The notes under the pieces: model-generated
The model's input: the letters and a program-made list of their open reading frames with translations, nothing else
Database searches by the model: none
Told to the model about the DNA's origin: nothing
Made by a program: the position numbers and the translations under genes
Assembly: GCA_016169945.1 (NCBI GenBank)
Contig: JADLSH010000327.1
Span: 186,001-250,000 of the forward strand
Origin: Trachythela sp. YZ-2020
Taxonomy: Eukaryota; Cnidaria; Anthozoa; Malacalcyonacea; Clavulariidae
DNA length: 64,000 bases
Reading direction: 5' to 3'
Shown: piece by piece, positions 33,122 through 43,229 of the stretch
Layout of the letters: every line of letters starts with the position of its first letter
How positions within the stretch are numbered: position 1 is the first letter of the stretch

Positions 33122-33625
33122 TCAAGATTTTTTATGCGCCCTATATTTACTTTCATACCTCTGGTTCGGGTAAATAGCCGATTTAACTTTGTTCACTTCT
33201 TCCATATTTTCAATTTCAACCTTCAATCCTTCAGTTTTAATTCCAATCCGTGAAAACTCTTCCCGCAAACGTTCTCTAATTCCTCCGGATTCATGAAGTG
33301 CTAAAATTTCAAGAAATCTCTTTTCCGTGAAACAATGAAGTAGAATATGGAGAGATCCTGGTTTGATGTGTACAATTTCTTGGCCATCGTTGTTGCCACC
33401 AAAAGAGTTAGTAATAACTGCCTTAATTAATGGTTGGAACAGTTTATAGCCAGCGTAAAGAGCACCGAGTGACACTACAGCACTCACTGCATAACCGTAT
33501 TTAACTGCATCTCCAGCCACTTGCACATTGTCAGTGGTAATAATGAATGAAATGGGACCGACCCTAAAGCCAGCCTGCAGAGTATGAATTGCTAAATCCT
33601 GAACTCCAGGGAATGATTCTGCCAT
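33122..33625 (-). CDS. Membrane-anchored TRADD-N-like domain protein, 167 aa
   Basis: The minus-strand ATG at 33625 lies just after a good acceptor (TTCTAATTCCAG), which implies a non-coding first exon; the open frame further upstream is intron. The stop is at 33122. Residues ~38-70 (DAVKYGYAVSAVVSLGALYA and on) form one hydrophobic membrane segment. The following ~90 residues (KPGSLHILLHCFTEKRFLEI ... RIGIKTEGLKVEIENMEEVN) match my memory of cnidarian proteins with a TRADD-N-associated membrane domain, where GS(L)H.LL.C.T...FLE and E.SRIG....GLKVE recur. Such domains are placed with apoptosis and innate-immunity signalling, often ahead of NACHT or other effectors; here the domain stands alone with a short basic tail (YRAHKKS). 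It could be a truncated receptor or an adaptor. Domain name tentative; coding status good. Confidence 0.7.
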   Translation of the reverse strand: MAESFPGVQDLAIHTLQAGFRVGPISFIITTDNVQVAGDAVKYGYAVSAVVSLGALYAGYKLFQPLIKAVITNSFGGNNDGQEIVHIKPGSLHILLHCFTEKRFLEILALHESGGIRERLREEFSRIGIKTEGLKVEIENMEEVNKVKSAIYPNQRYESKYRAHKKS

Positions 33626-33639
33626 TACAAATCTTGTGC

Positions 33640-34420
33640 TGGAATTAGAAAAGACACGAAATAGAATTACAGGTAGAAAGTACTTAAAAAGACATACCGT
33701 AATTGCTACGTAAAAATGCTTTGCAAAACACTCACCCCGATAAGCATGTGGATATATTATAAGCCGAATTTGATTAAATTGTCCTTTAAAACTCTTGCAA
33801 AGTATAAATACATCAACAAATAATAAAATAAAGTAATAACCAGTTATTTTGCTAATTTTAACTGCTAAATATATGAGATTCATGCAGAAAGGATTGAACA
33901 GAAATTATTTTCCAATGCACAATTGCTGTTCATATTTCAAACGAATAGAAAATAGCCAAAGTAAAACGAGGACGATAAGTTACAAGGAATCTTGTTCGGT
34001 CAGATTATCTTCTGAATTTGGCAATTATTGCTGCGTGTATTATGCATATATTTAAAATGCAGCTTTACAGACTATAAGTTTAATGAACTTAAAATATGTA
34101 CGGTATGATGTTTATTGCGGACCTCTTCATCACCCGTACCATCTTGTTCAAAAACCTTATGTAACCAAATCTCCTGTTCTCATGATATCAAGCTATTTTA
34201 TTCACGCGCGAGAATAACGAACCGGTATCACTGACCTATAAACTCGTAAGGCCGAGAAGACAAAGTCACGGGTCATGGGCAGATTGGAGAATGTGCCCTC
34301 CCCAAACCCCATACACAGACACTTATGTGTCACTTTCCAGTTATAAAGATCCGACGCGCATTATCGTAGTTTAACGTGTTGCATATGGCATCGCACGTTA
34401 CTATAATGAGCGAGTTCATT
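33640..34420. other. 5' flank/intron of the TRADD-N-like gene; no other gene seen
   Basis: The probable 5' UTR intron begins at 33638 on the minus strand. No promoter element could be assigned. Confidence 0.4.
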
Positions 34421-34425
34421 GCCGT

Positions 34426-34520
34426 CCCACAGGCGTTTCTGTATGGGGTTAGGGTAGGATGCGCTGAGGAAACGCCTGCAGCCGCGTCGTGGAGAAAAAT
34501 AACATCCCTTTAATTGATTG
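34426..34520 (+). repeat. Dispersed repeat, inverted partner at 35401-35520
   Basis: It shares AGGCGTTTCTGTATGG, the TAGGGTAGGATGCGCT region, AACGCCTGCAGCCG and GGAGAAAAA with the reverse complement of 35401-35515. It contains an internal inverted AACGCCTG / CAGGCGTT. The class is unknown. Confidence 0.75.
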
Positions 34521-34917
34521 GTCGTCTAATTAACCCATGTACCAATCACTTTTCAATATAAAAATATACCGGAAGCTAAATTTAACTTCCGATCTAAACA
34601 ATGTAACAAATGTATTGAACAAATAAACAAATGCTAAAATATCTAAAAATTAAACGGGACAGTTAGTTGCGAAGCGAAGTATGACATTTCCAAATGATAA
34701 GTGTAGAGTCTGCAAGTGGCTATTTAAAACAAAATTTGGAACCACTAGCTTGTAGCAGGATCTCTACAGATAATCTATTTAAATTCCTTCGAAGCGTCTG
34801 CGCTGGGGTAAATATCGAATTACCTCGCGACCCAACTATATATTCGGAAAGAGTTTGCAATCCTTAATTGTGGTCGAAAAATAGGGAATTTGGGTGATAG
34901 ATCTTTAAGCGATCTAC

Positions 34918-35094
34918 CTTTCACGCCAATGATTGGAGCTTCCTCTATCGATATCTGATCGTAAATAATGCTTTCAAGAGGACAAATAACAATAGCATAT
35001 TGTTTGATCTTGGTCATGATCTCTTTGACCTTGATAAGAGCTGAAAGATCAGACTTTTACCGAAGCCAGTTGGCAAAACTGCCAATAAATCTCC
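34918..35094 (-). pseudogene. RecQ-like helicase fragment (Walker A and motif Ia)
   Basis: On the minus strand GDLLAVLPTGFGKSLIFQLL is a textbook superfamily 2 Walker A (GFGKS). After a one-base frameshift comes MTKIKQYAIVICPLESIIYDQ, the motif Ia block of RecQ-type helicases (ICPL.SII.DQ). It ends at donor AAAG|GTAGAT. At 35094 it joins abruptly to a dispersed repeat, so it is a severed exon. RecQ-like fragments of this kind are common multicopy, probably transposon-borne genes in cnidarians. Confidence 0.75.
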
Positions 35095-35210
35095 GCTCGA
35101 AACGTCGAAGTTTCTTATTGTATTTCCAGGCAGTTTTATCTTTCCTACTCAACCGCCGAATCTTCGTTTTACTCTACCTACACTGGCATGGACCACGCGT
35201 TCGAGATAAT
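35094..35210. repeat. Copy of the CGAAGG/CCTTCG dispersed family
   Basis: CGCTCGAAACGTCGAAG and CTACCTACACTGGCATGGAC correspond to 2270-2360 and to the split copy at 55480-56200. Confidence 0.85.
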
Positions 35211-35400
35211 TGACGAATAGCATCTTTTATTTGCTGTGGTTTTAGAATTAATTGCCGAATGTGAGTAGCTAAAACATGCGAGAGAGCATTTTCGAAGTCT
35301 TCCGATTCCAGTGTTGACCTTTTTACACACGATATGAGAGTATTATGCATGGAAATTAGAATGTGTTACCGAAACTAAATAAGATAGTGTTAATTACAGG

Positions 35401-35520
35401 AGACCAATCAGAAGGCTGCGTTCGCTGGCGAACGCCTTTTTTTCTCCACGGCACGGCTGCAGGCGTTTCGTGAGCGCATCCAACCCTACCAATACAGAAA
35501 CGCCTGCTGCAGGCCACTTC
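35401..35520 (-). repeat. Dispersed repeat, inverted partner of 34426-34520
   Basis: This is the reverse-complement copy of the 34.4 kb element. It abuts the LINE C-terminal relic. Confidence 0.75.
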
Positions 35521-35544
35521 ATCATGGCTTGACTTCGCGAACGA

Positions 35545-35810
35545 AGATCTAGGATGGATGCCCACGTCGTATGCAGGATCGTTGGTGGTAACGAGTCCAA
35601 TCCGAGACAGGCAGACTCTACCACAGCGGCTGCAGATAAAAGTCTGATCATGACTGGGTGCTAACACTTCACGGGTTTTCCTTCTTTTTCTCTTATCATC
35701 AAGAATGGCTCTACGATTACTCTCAAAGGATGAACAGCTTGATGCATGGTGTCTTTCCATAGCATTGTTTTGTACATTTGAAAATACATTTTTCCACACT
35801 ATATGCATAA
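35545..35810 (-). pseudogene. LINE ORF2 C-terminal relic (Cys motif)
   Basis: Minus-strand SFESNRRAILDDKRKRRKTR followed by TFICSRCGRVCLSRIGLVT resembles the C-terminal zinc motif region of a widespread invertebrate LINE ORF2, which normally ends RxCGR.C.SRIGL..H.R.C. Here the HxRxC end is disrupted. There is no RT. Confidence 0.65.
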
Positions 35811-36100
35811 TTTATGCAGTACATAACAAAATAAAAAGAAATTAATCACTAATATGTCTTGCCAAACAATAAGCTTAAAACATGCATTTATGAAAAATAA
35901 TTTAATTTTATCGATAAAAACAAATTGATACGTTTGATACGCACACGCACATGCTAAGGTTGGATTACCTTTTTCTATATCGTACCCATATTAAATATTT
36001 CTGTAAAACACCAGCATCAACTCAGAGCTACTCAACATGGCATTGTATGCTCACCAATAACTACAATATGTATATCATTTCGCAGCAAGGTTTACTCATG

Positions 36101-36106
36101 TACGGC
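36101..36106. repeat. Target-site duplication, left (TACGGC)
   Basis: TACGGC directly precedes the left end of the 5.83-kb palindrome and is repeated directly after its right end. Confidence 0.75.
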
Positions 36107-37494
36107 AGTAGGTTAACCCCCCCATCCAGCGTACAAAGGGATGCCGACAATGACGTCATACCGCCAATGACGTAATGACCGGAAATACCCGCCCACATTC
36201 GGAATTAATGATGTACGTTCATGAATTAAAAACGTTCATGAATTAATTACCCGCCCACATTCGGAATTAATGATGTACGTTCATGAATTAATTACCCGCC
36301 CACATTTGGAATTAAGTATGCACGTTCAACTACGTGTTTCCGATTTTAACCAAGATGACGTAATGACATGTTTAGTTATATTTAGTGTGCATTACGTAAA
36401 TGTACTATACATGCCTAAGCAACGCTTTTATTCATGCCCTGTTCATAAATATATAGTCCCTCAATTCACTGTTCATATTCTGGAAACTGTTCGTTAATTG
36501 TTCATACTTTTCTTCTTCAGAGAGTCATTATAGGCTTTTAGCCTAGCATGTAATGCACGACTTGAAGTAGTGACTTTAAGTTGTATTAACCATGCTAATG
36601 TTTGTTGTTTTTTCGATGACGATAGGCGAATACTTTGTTCGCTCAAGCCACGCTCGAGACCACGCTTGCTTATTCTGAGTTGAGATTTTATTTGGCCAAG
36701 TGTAAACAGGTCTTTTTATTGCCGATCATTGGGTAAACGTTTATCCATGTTGTCTTGAAGCTATATGTATGTCTTGTATCTATGCTAGGAAGACTTCTGA
36801 TCTTACTCACACTAATGTGAACACAGCACTAAGGCTATATACGCACAGGCTGTTGCTTGCGAAGTTGAAAATTGATACCCCCACATGAAATACTTTGATA
36901 ATCACGCATTTATCAAGCCAATAGTGATTTCCCACTGACTAAGTTTTATTACTAGCTTACTAGCTTAGCTGTGAGATACAAAGGATTTGAATAATTTTTG
37001 ACCGCTAATTGGAATATAAAATAATGATTTCCGACTTAGCTGCATGAGTCTAAGTAAAACATTTTGATCTATGCACACATATTTTGTTAGTCAGAAACTC
37101 ATCCTCAAAATATACACCTAGTTAGCACTGATAAGACCTTTTTATTATGACATTACACAATCGTCTCTCTCTCCTTTTGCGATAAAAATATGGACATGTT
37201 TGTGAGGCACTTATTGCTGATTTTTGACGTGCTATAGCGATGTTTACTATAGATGCTTACTGATGTTTACTTTGGCATGCTGTGTTCAATGAGCCGTGCG
37301 CGCATAAATTTAGGTTGATCTATGCACACATATTTTGTTAGTCATTGACACTACTCAGTTCACGAATCCTTTAAGGTGATATCGCCGCATTGTACAAGTT
37401 TTTCTAGCTGTATCAATCCTTTTGCATAGCACACACATCCTTCTTTAATTCCATCGCCTTCGTATTTTCTCCGCATCTTCGCATTAAGTTCGCA

Positions 37495-37880
37495 TTTTCT
37501 CATGCGTCTTCGCATTAAGTTCGCATTTCTCATGCGTCTCATTAAGGCCTTTGTGTACCTTCGCATTTCGCTTCGCATTTTGCTTATGTTCGCCTCATGC
37601 GCATTAGCCCGTCGTGGCTCGAAGGCCCGGAATATCTCAGCTCAGCTGACACTTAGTCTTAAGTTCGCATTCTGTTTATGCGTCTTCGCATTAAGGCCAT
37701 TGTGGCCCTATGCACTTCGCATTTGCTCATGCGTCCTCGCATTAAGTTCGCATTTTCTCATGCGTCTTCGCATTAAGTTCGCATTTGCTCATGCGTCTTC
37801 GCATTTACTTCGCATTCTGTTCATGCGTCTTCGCATTCTGCTCATGCTCGCATTCCGCATGCGCCCTCGCATTAGCCCGA
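37495..37880. repeat. Minisatellite, left arm (TCATGCGTCTTCGCATT units)
   Basis: Irregular repeats of a ~21-base unit containing ATGCGTCTTCGCAT, itself a perfect 5-bp hairpin (ATGCG/CGCAT around TCTT). The mirror array is at 40150-40610. Confidence 0.9.
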
Positions 37881-38041
37881 TTGATATAGCAGCTTTCGTC
37901 TTCCTACGGTAGAAACAACTTTGTGAGCGCATCCGTAGAATGTTCGCACACCTCAATAACAAACAAATTTTAATACAAAAAATACAATTTTTCTCAATAC
38001 AAAAGTGGTTTAACATTAGTTTAGCAAAAAAATAAAATGTT

Positions 38042-38710
38042 CAATTGGAATCTTCGTCGTTGTGTTAGAGCAGCGTCTTTCACTCACCAGCTTTTCAAAA
38101 AGAAATTTCCTCTTTTCAATAGCAGCAGCCAAAGCTTCGTCAGGATCGAAATCGTCGTCGTCAATGAGTGCATCTCTGGTTTCATTATTTTCCGCTGTAT
38201 TGGATCCTTTTAACGTCCTCATCAAACCATTCGTTCTAAATAGGCTTTTTGAAGTTCTTCTCGTAGTCTCAATAAATACAGTGGGCTAGCTTTCGCTAGA
38301 GCATCTTCCTCATTAAAACCTTTGTCTCCGAATTCTTGCAATAATTCTTCGCACCCGGAATCAACTTTTCTTGTGCGATACCTATTTCCCCATGGATCAA
38401 TTCATCATCATCAACTGTCTCGTCATTCTCACTGCTTTCCTCAGTTCTCAAACTGCTTCGGCATTCCCACTACTTTCATCATCATGTGATGAGGTTGTTA
38501 TATTCATCCGATTCTGTATAGCGGGATCTCTTTCGGGAATTTCATCATCTGTGATCACTTTATCATATACTGACTTATTTTCGTATTCCATCACGGAGTC
38601 TTCGTTAAAACTATGAGTGTTTGCGTATGCGCAATGGCTCCTTTGTGTCGCCTGATATTATAATTAGATGAAAACCGTTTTAGACATCTATCACACTGAT
38701 AAGAACCCAT
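38042..38710 (-). pseudogene. C2H2 zinc-finger gene, left-arm copy (frameshifted)
   Basis: Starts MGSYQCDRCLKRFSSNYNIR like the right-arm gene, then loses frame at a one-base deletion in the finger's last residues (CACAAAGGAGCC against CACAAAGCGAGCC). It has a deletion of one acidic repeat near 38440 and further one-base losses. The mirrored TATA box (38756-38762) is intact. Confidence 0.88.
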
Positions 38711-38837
38711 AGTCTATTACACCCAAGGAATGAAACGAAAGTCAAGAGTGGCTAGTTATATAGTCGATAAACGCATGGTTCGCTTGTGGGACAATTCAGA
38801 CGAACTAATTTGAACGCGATTCAGACAGTATGCATGT

Positions 38838-39160
38838 GCATTCTGCTCATGCGTCTTCGCATTCTGCTCATGCGTCTGCATTCTGCTCATGCGTCTTCGC
38901 ATTCTGCTCATGCGTCTTCGCATTGCTCTGCGTCTTCGCATTCTGCTCATGCGTCTTCGCATTCTGCTGATGCGTCTTCGCATTAAGGCCCTTTGCCTCC
39001 CGGAAGCCCATTGATAACAAGGCTGAAGACGCATGAGCAGAGTGCGAAGACGCATGAGCAGAATGCGAAGACGCATGAGCAGAATGCGAAGACGCATGAG
39101 CAGAATGCGAAGACGCATGAGCAGAATGCGAAGACGCATGAGCAGAATGCACATGCATAC
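38838..39160. repeat. Central minisatellite at the palindrome axis
   Basis: Seven or so 21-base units (AATGCGAAGACGCATGAGCAG and its reverse complement) lie on each side of the centre. They sit between the two divergent gene promoters. ORFs rich in RMRR or AKTHEQN are translations of this array and not proteins. Confidence 0.92.
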
Positions 39161-39225
39161 TGTCTGAATCGCGTTCAAATTAGTTCGTCTGAATTGTCCC
39201 ACAAGCGAACCATGCGTTTATCGAC

Positions 39226-39232
39226 TATATAA
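39226..39232 (+). promoter_or_regulatory. TATA box of the right-arm zinc-finger gene
   Basis: TATATAA lies 53 bases before the ATG and is conserved at the mirror position of the other arm. Confidence 0.6.
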
Positions 39233-39284
39233 CTAGCCACTCTTAACTTTCGTTTCATTCCTTGGGTGTAGTAGACAGTAGACT

Positions 39285-39983
39285 ATGGGTTCTTATCAGT
39301 GTGATAGATGTCTAAAACGGTTTTCATCTAATTATAATATCAGGCGACACAAAGCGAGCCATTGCGCATACGCAAACACTCATAGTTTTAACGAAGACTC
39401 CGTGATGGAATACGAAAATAAGCCAGTATATGATAAAGTGATCACAGATGATGAAATTCCCCGAAAGAGATCCCGCTATACAGAATCGGATGAATATGTA
39501 ACAACCTCATCACATGATGATGAAAGTAGTGGGAATGCCGAAACAGGTGACGATGAAAGCAGTGAGAACGCCGAGGAAAGCAGTGAGAATGACGAGACAG
39601 TTGATGAAGATGAATTGGATCCATGGGGGACACTAATAGGTATCGCACAAGAAAAGTTGATTCCGGAGTGCGAAGAATTATTGCAAGAATTCGGAGACAA
39701 AGGTTTTAATGAGGAAGATGCTCTAGCGAAAGCTAGCCCACTGTATTTATTGAGACTACGAGAAGAACTTCAAAAAGCCTATTTAGAACGAATGGTTTGG
39801 ATGAGGACGTTAAAAAGGGATCCAATACAGCGGAAAATAATGAAAACCAGAGATGCACTCATTGACGACGACGATTTCGATCCTGACGAAGCTTTGGCTG
39901 CTGCTATTGAAAAGAGGAAATTTCTTTTTGAAAAGCTGGTGAGTGAAAGACGCTGCTCTAACAACGACGAAGATTCCAATTGA
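39285..39983 (+). CDS. C2H2 zinc-finger protein with acidic linker and C-terminal helical domain, 232 aa
   Basis: The intact single-exon gene lies in the right arm. One classical C2H2 finger sits at residues 5-27 (YQCDRCLKRFSSNYNIRRHK, then H at 26). A basic patch (PRKRSRY) follows, then an acidic stretch with three S(S)ENAE/SSGNAE repeats (about 75-107). The C-terminal ~125 residues (DPWGTLIGIAQEKL ... FDPDEALAAAIEKRKFLFEKL) are helical and resemble a family I have seen repeatedly in cnidarian and mollusc genomes without a function. The finger suggests DNA binding. If the element is mobile, this is its only intact gene, so roles in end-binding, replication or regulation are possible, but none is shown. 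The stop is followed by an AT-rich 3' flank. Confidence 0.85.
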   Translation: MGSYQCDRCLKRFSSNYNIRRHKASHCAYANTHSFNEDSVMEYENKPVYDKVITDDEIPRKRSRYTESDEYVTTSSHDDESSGNAETGDDESSENAEESSENDETVDEDELDPWGTLIGIAQEKLIPECEELLQEFGDKGFNEEDALAKASPLYLLRLREELQKAYLERMVWMRTLKRDPIQRKIMKTRDALIDDDDFDPDEALAAAIEKRKFLFEKLVSERRCSNNDEDSN

Positions 39984-40149
39984 ACATTTTATTTTTTTTT
40001 TGCCTAAACTAATGTTAAACCACTTTTGTATTGAGAAAAAATTGTATTATTTTGTATTAAAATTTGTTTGTTATTGAGGTGTGCGAACATTACACACGGA
40101 TACGCTCACAAAGTTGCTTCTCCCGTAGGAAGGACGAAAGCCTTGCTAT

Positions 40150-40610
40150 CAATCGGGCCTTAATGCGAAGGCGCATGGGCGGAATGCGAAGGCGCATGAG
40201 CAGAATGCGAAGACGCATGAACAGAATGCGAAGTAAATGCGAAGACGCATGAGCAAAATGCGAACTTAATGCGAAGACGCATGAGAAAAATGCGAACTTA
40301 ATGCGAGGACGCATGAGCAAAATGCGAAGGTGCATAGGGCCACAATGGCCTTAATGCGAAGACGCATAAACAGAATGCGAACTTAAGACTATAAGTGTCA
40401 GCTAGGCTGAGATATTCCGGGCCTTCGAGCCACGACGGGCCTTAATGCGAAGACGCATGAGCAAAATGCGAAGAATGCGAAGCAAAATGCGAAGGCGCAT
40501 AGGGCCACAAAGGCCTTAATGCGAAGACGCATGAGAAAAATGCGAACTTAATGCGAAGACGCATGAGAAAAATGCGAACTTAATGCGAAGATGCAGGAGA
40601 AAATACGAAG
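40150..40610. repeat. Minisatellite, right arm
   Basis: This is the mirror image of 37495-37880 with different copy number. Units are AATGCGAAGACGCATGAGCA and AATGCGAACTT. Confidence 0.9.
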
Positions 40611-41938
40611 GCGATGGAATTAAAGAAGGATGTGTGTGCTATGCAAAAGGATTGATACAGCTAGAAAAACTTGTACAATGCGGCGATATCACCCTTAAAG
40701 GATTCGTGAACTGAGTAGTGTCAATGACTAACAAAATATGTGTGCATAGATCAACCTAAATTTATGCGCGCACGGCTCATTGAACACAGCATGCCAAAGT
40801 AAACATCAGTAAGCATCTATAGTAAACATCGCTATAGCACGTCAAAAATCAGCAATAAGTGCCTCACAAACATGTCCATATTTTTATCGCAAAAGGAGAG
40901 AGAGACGATTGTGTAATGTCATAATAAAAAGGTCTTATCAGTGCTAACTAGGTGTATATTTTGAGGATGAGTTTCTGACTAACAAAATATGTGTGCATAG
41001 ATCAAAATGTTTTACTTAGACTCATGCAGCTAAGTCGGAAATCATTATTTTATATTCCAATTAGCGGTCAAAAATTATTCAAATCCTTTGTATCTCACAG
41101 CTAAGCTAGTAAGCTAGTAATAAAACTTAGTCAGTGGGAAATCACTATTGGCTTGATAAATGCGTGATTATCAAAGTATTTCATGTGGGGGTATCAATTT
41201 TCAACTTCGCAAGCAACAGCCTGTGCGTATATAGCCTTAGTGCTGTGTTCACTTTAGTGTGAGTAAGATCAGAAGTCTTCCTAGCATAGATACAAGACAT
41301 ACATATAGCTTCAAGACAACATGGATAAACGTTTACCCAATGATCGGCAATAAAAAGACCTGTTTACACTTGGCCAAATAAAATCTCAACTCAGAATAAG
41401 CAAGCGTGGTCTCGAGCGTGGCTTGAGCGAACAAAGTATTCGCCTATCGTCATCGAAAAAACAACAAACATTAGCATGGTTAATACAACTTAAAGTCACT
41501 ACTTCAAGTCGTGCATTACATGCTAGGCTAAAAGCCTATAATGACTCTCTGAAGAAGAAAAGTATGAACAATTAACGAACAGTTTGCAGAATATGAACAG
41601 TGAATTGAGGGACTATATATTTATGAACAGGGCATGAATAAAAGCGTTGCTTAGGCATGTATAGTACATTTACGTAATGCACACTAAATATAACTAAACA
41701 TGTCATTACGTCATCTTGGTTAAAATCGGAAACACGTAGTTGAACGTGCATACTTAATTCCAAATGTGGGCGGGTAATTAATTCATGAACGTTTTTAATT
41801 CATGAACGTACATCATTAATTCATGAACGTACATCATTAATTCCGAATGTGGGCGGGTATTTCCGGTCATTACGTCATTGGCGGTATGACGTCATTGTCG
41901 GCATCCCTTTGTACGCTGGATGGGGGGGTTAGCCTACT

Positions 41939-41944
41939 TACGGC
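41939..41944. repeat. Target-site duplication, right (TACGGC)
   Basis: Direct copy of 36101-36106 immediately outside the right end. Confidence 0.75.
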
Positions 41945-42290
41945 AAGTTTTATATGCGACTACAAGTGAGGGAATTTCCTGCAAATCATTCACTTTTGCC
42001 TCACATAGTCACATATCTCATATATATCGCCGTAGTACCATAACAAATAACCTAAACGAATTTAAGCGCTCACTAAGCAAATTCGACATTAGTAAAATTA
42101 ACTTCGACCCAATTGTAGCTGTCATTAAACACAAGGACAGCAGTTATTAATTAAGTATATTTTAGGACTGTATATATTTTTAGATTAATGTTTTATACTA
42201 ATCTGTACATGCATGTATCTAAATGCACGACCCAACCAGCTATGCTGATTTATCTATCGTGGAGAAATAAAGTTTTTTATTCATTCAGAA
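41945..42290 (+). pseudogene. Possible LINE ORF 3'-end relic
   Basis: NNLNEFKRSLSKFDISKINF ... VAVIKHKDSSY then a stop, and AATAAAG at 42266, looks like the C-terminal end and 3' UTR of a LINE ORF2. The palindrome appears inserted just upstream of it. This is weak, short evidence. Confidence 0.35.
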
Positions 42291-42639
42291 ACATTGCGCT
42301 AGAAACTTAACTCTCAATAGAATGAAAAATAATGGGTTTTTTTAATATTCAATAAAATTTTAACAAACATTTCAACCAATTTCTATAATGAAATTTTAAC
42401 CAATATGAGAATTTCGCATCATCACGTTTTTGAGATGAACAGAGTATAACAAAACGACTGAGGCAATATACGAATATATTCCCGACACATTTCGATGTTA
42501 AATGTCTGTGGTTTTATATATAACCATCACCAGCGCCGCAGACAGCTTTAAACTATTTGGTATATGGTAACCGCGTTGATGCTTTGACGCTGAATAGTCT
42601 AATAGTAATAGCATGGAAACGTAGATCTCGGGAACCCAG

Positions 42640-43215
42640 GCTGCAATCTTGGACATAACTGGTTGAGACTACCTTTCCTTCTATGCAAAATTCGCATACC
42701 CCTAATGATAAATTACCTATAAAATCATGTTGCTCTTCTTAAACCCCTTGTCCCCCAACTCAATGTTGAGCTTCCGTCTTGATAAATGGACAAAAGTTGT
42801 TTCTGGGTTGTTCACAACTTTGAACAGGGGGAGGGGGTCACGAAAATGATTTTGTTTGTGTACATTTACTTTGCAATATTGCGAGTAATGGTCTCAAGGG
42901 TTATGTATGCCAAGTGTTGGATATGTTACTATATTCATATATACAAATCTTTTAATGATTGATATGTACTTGAAGTGTACCATATGCAGTCTAATAGACA
43001 GTTTACTTTTATCTGGACGTCTAAATATGTTCTAATAAAAATTTTCTTCGCTCACAGTATAAATATTATTATTTGTATCCCCTCAAACGATTGGCATTAT
43101 GGTTGTGCATACTACAATTTGACCAATTATTCCTTCATCATAACACAAAAGTATGTGGCTTTCTAACCATAACTCATGCACAAACATTTCACATGCATGC
43201 AAAATGTCTACATTC
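42640..43215 (+). repeat. Repeat unit in order X-Y
   Basis: X (42646-42904: ACTGGTTGAGACTACC ... GTCTCAAGGGTTATGT) is directly followed by Y (42908-43215: GCCAAGTGTTGGATATG ... ATGTCTACATTCAG). The same two blocks occur in the order Y-X at 44199-44810. Confidence 0.82.
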
Positions 43216-43229
43216 AGTCTGAAACACAC

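Larger units (their letters stand above)
36107..41938. mobile_element. 5.83-kb palindromic element (two ~2.9-kb arms), Polinton-like ends
   Basis: The whole left half is the reverse complement of the right half with scattered substitutions and indels, around a ~35-base unpaired centre near 38990-39025. Outer ends are AGTAGGTTAACCCCCCC and its partner GGGGGGGTTAGCCTACT, flanked by direct repeats TACGGC. AG...CT termini, a 6-bp duplication and very long inverted repeats are features of Polintons/Mavericks, although none of the Polinton core genes (polymerase B, integrase, capsid, ATPase) is present. Each arm has one zinc-finger gene facing outward, and several minisatellite arrays. It could be a Polinton reduced to its repeats, or a different long-TIR transposon. 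Confidence 0.85.

Noticed and set aside
33626..33883. N-terminal extension of the TRADD-N-like ORF
   Set aside because: A strong 3' splice site lies just before the internal ATG, and the upstream residues are AT-driven and lack character. Treated as intron.
37360..38016. Hydrophobic LRILLMRLR-type ORFs
   Set aside because: Again translations of the arm minisatellite. Mirror ORFs exist in the other arm, and there is no start context or domain.
38756..39232. ORFs encoding Arg/Met-rich (RMRR) or AKTHEQN repeat proteins
   Set aside because: They are frame translations of the 21-base minisatellite at the palindrome centre and occur on both strands symmetrically.
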